A DNA stretch of 5,354 nucleotides, from contig WFXI01000284.1 of NCBI GenBank assembly GCA_015490675.1, positions 1-5,354 on the forward strand, in the 5' to 3' direction. The notes below the pieces were generated by a model. It did no database searches. It was not told the origin of the DNA and saw only the letters and a program-made list of their open reading frames with translations. The DNA comes from Hydrogenothermaceae bacterium (GTDB lineage Bacteria > Aquificota > Aquificia > Aquificales > Hydrogenothermaceae). A program made the translations under genes and the position numbers. Shown piece by piece: positions 4,888 to 5,354 of this stretch; position 1 is the first letter of the stretch, and each line of letters begins with the position of its first letter.

Positions 4888-5354
4888 AATTGTTAAGTTT
4901 TTAATCTTATTATTACTTGGGATATTAGCTGGATTTAATATCTTTTTAACATTTGTTTTAGCTCCAAATTTATTTTCAAATTTCGATTCAAGACTTGCAG
5001 GGGAAGTTATGAATACCATCTTCCCCTATTATTTTGCATCTGGATGGATAATAGGACTAATTGTATATTCTCTGATTGCTATATTATCAATAAAAAATAA
5101 GAACATTATAAATAAGTTAAAAGTGCCAATAATTATTTTATCTATTGTTATAATTTCCTATATGGCTTTGCATAAGACAGTTTTTCCTTTAGGGCAGGCT
5201 ACAATTAATAAGTACTATGCTTTAAAAGATTCAGGAGAGGAAAAAAAAGCAGAAGAGTTTAAAGCTAAATTTAAAAATATACATGCTATATCTTCTACAA
5301 TCAATATAATTAATCTTATTTTGGTAGTTTTTTTAATGTATAGTATATATAATA
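4880..5354 (+). CDS. DUF4149/TMEM205-like four-helix membrane protein (3' end outside window)
   Basis: An open frame of 158 codons with no stop by the window end. A TAG at 4877-4879 closes the frame upstream, so TTG at 4880-4882 is the only common start before an ATG 43 codons in, which would delete helix 1. It overlaps the ndk stop by 8 bp and has only a weak GTGGG upstream. Four helices are predicted at about 6-28, 52-71, 82-98 and 138-157. Helix 1 has LLGILAGFNIFLTFVLAPNLF, followed by LAGEVMNTIFPYYFASGW (39-56). A charged cytoplasmic or periplasmic segment covers about 110-135, then FKNIHAISSTINIINL (131-146). The AP.LF element, the IFP.YY motif and the late F..IH..S...N motif match DUF4149-type proteins as I recall them. 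The biochemical function is unknown. At 158 residues it is near the usual family length, so the stop should lie only a little beyond the window. Confidence 0.72.
   Translation, partial: MVKIVKFLILLLLGILAGFNIFLTFVLAPNLFSNFDSRLAGEVMNTIFPYYFASGWIIGLIVYSLIAILSIKNKNIINKLKVPIIILSIVIISYMALHKTVFPLGQATINKYYALKDSGEEKKAEEFKAKFKNIHAISSTINIINLILVVFLMYSIYN

Noticed and set aside
1..5354. CRISPR arrays, tRNA/rRNA genes, insertion sequences, defence genes
   Set aside because: No regularly spaced direct repeats, tRNA-like cloverleaf, transposase motif or terminal inverted repeats were found. Coding density and composition are even across the window.

Overview
The window is AT-rich throughout, with strongly A/T-ending codons. 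It is gene-dense and looks like chromosomal housekeeping sequence from a Gram-negative bacterium, since it carries LptA and LptC of the LPS export bridge. The best taxonomic clue is the transporter at 2792-4342. Compared from memory, it looks like an ortholog of LeuT of Aquifex aeolicus, with the binding-site, gate and ion-site residues kept at a constant offset of one. Low GC plus an Aquifex-type LeuT suggests a low-GC Aquificota lineage such as Hydrogenothermaceae (Sulfurihydrogenibium-like). That placement is inference and not directly shown.

The layout is two divergent, tightly packed transcription units separated by 91 bp (2701-2791). The leftward unit, read on the minus strand from 2700 down, holds a 61-aa two-helix membrane protein, a 34-aa single-helix membrane protein (2406-2510), hemA (glutamyl-tRNA reductase), lptC, lptA, and the first 29 codons of an ExeA/GspA-type AAA ATPase that leaves the window at base 1. 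The last three junctions (hemA/lptC, lptC/lptA, lptA/ATPase) are all 4-bp stop/start overlaps, so translation is probably coupled. The unit thus combines the first committed step of tetrapyrrole synthesis with the periplasmic and inner-membrane parts of LPS transport.

The rightward unit starts with the LeuT-like Na+/amino-acid symporter. It continues with a 41-aa single-helix protein that overlaps the symporter by 20 bp and resembles MetS-type small subunits of NSS transporters. Next come ndk (nucleoside diphosphate kinase), 16 bp later, and a four-helix DUF4149/TMEM205-like membrane protein that begins inside the ndk stop region and is still open at the window end. No terminator-like hairpin is seen inside either unit.

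The divergent gap holds a perfect minus-strand TATAAT inside a 7-bp-arm inverted repeat, plus an AT-only palindrome. There is no RNA gene, CRISPR array, insertion sequence or obvious foreign DNA. The most interesting item is the small protein overlapping the LeuT ortholog, because LeuT is the structural model of its family and is normally treated as a stand-alone transporter. The two small membrane proteins that open the hemA-lpt unit come second.
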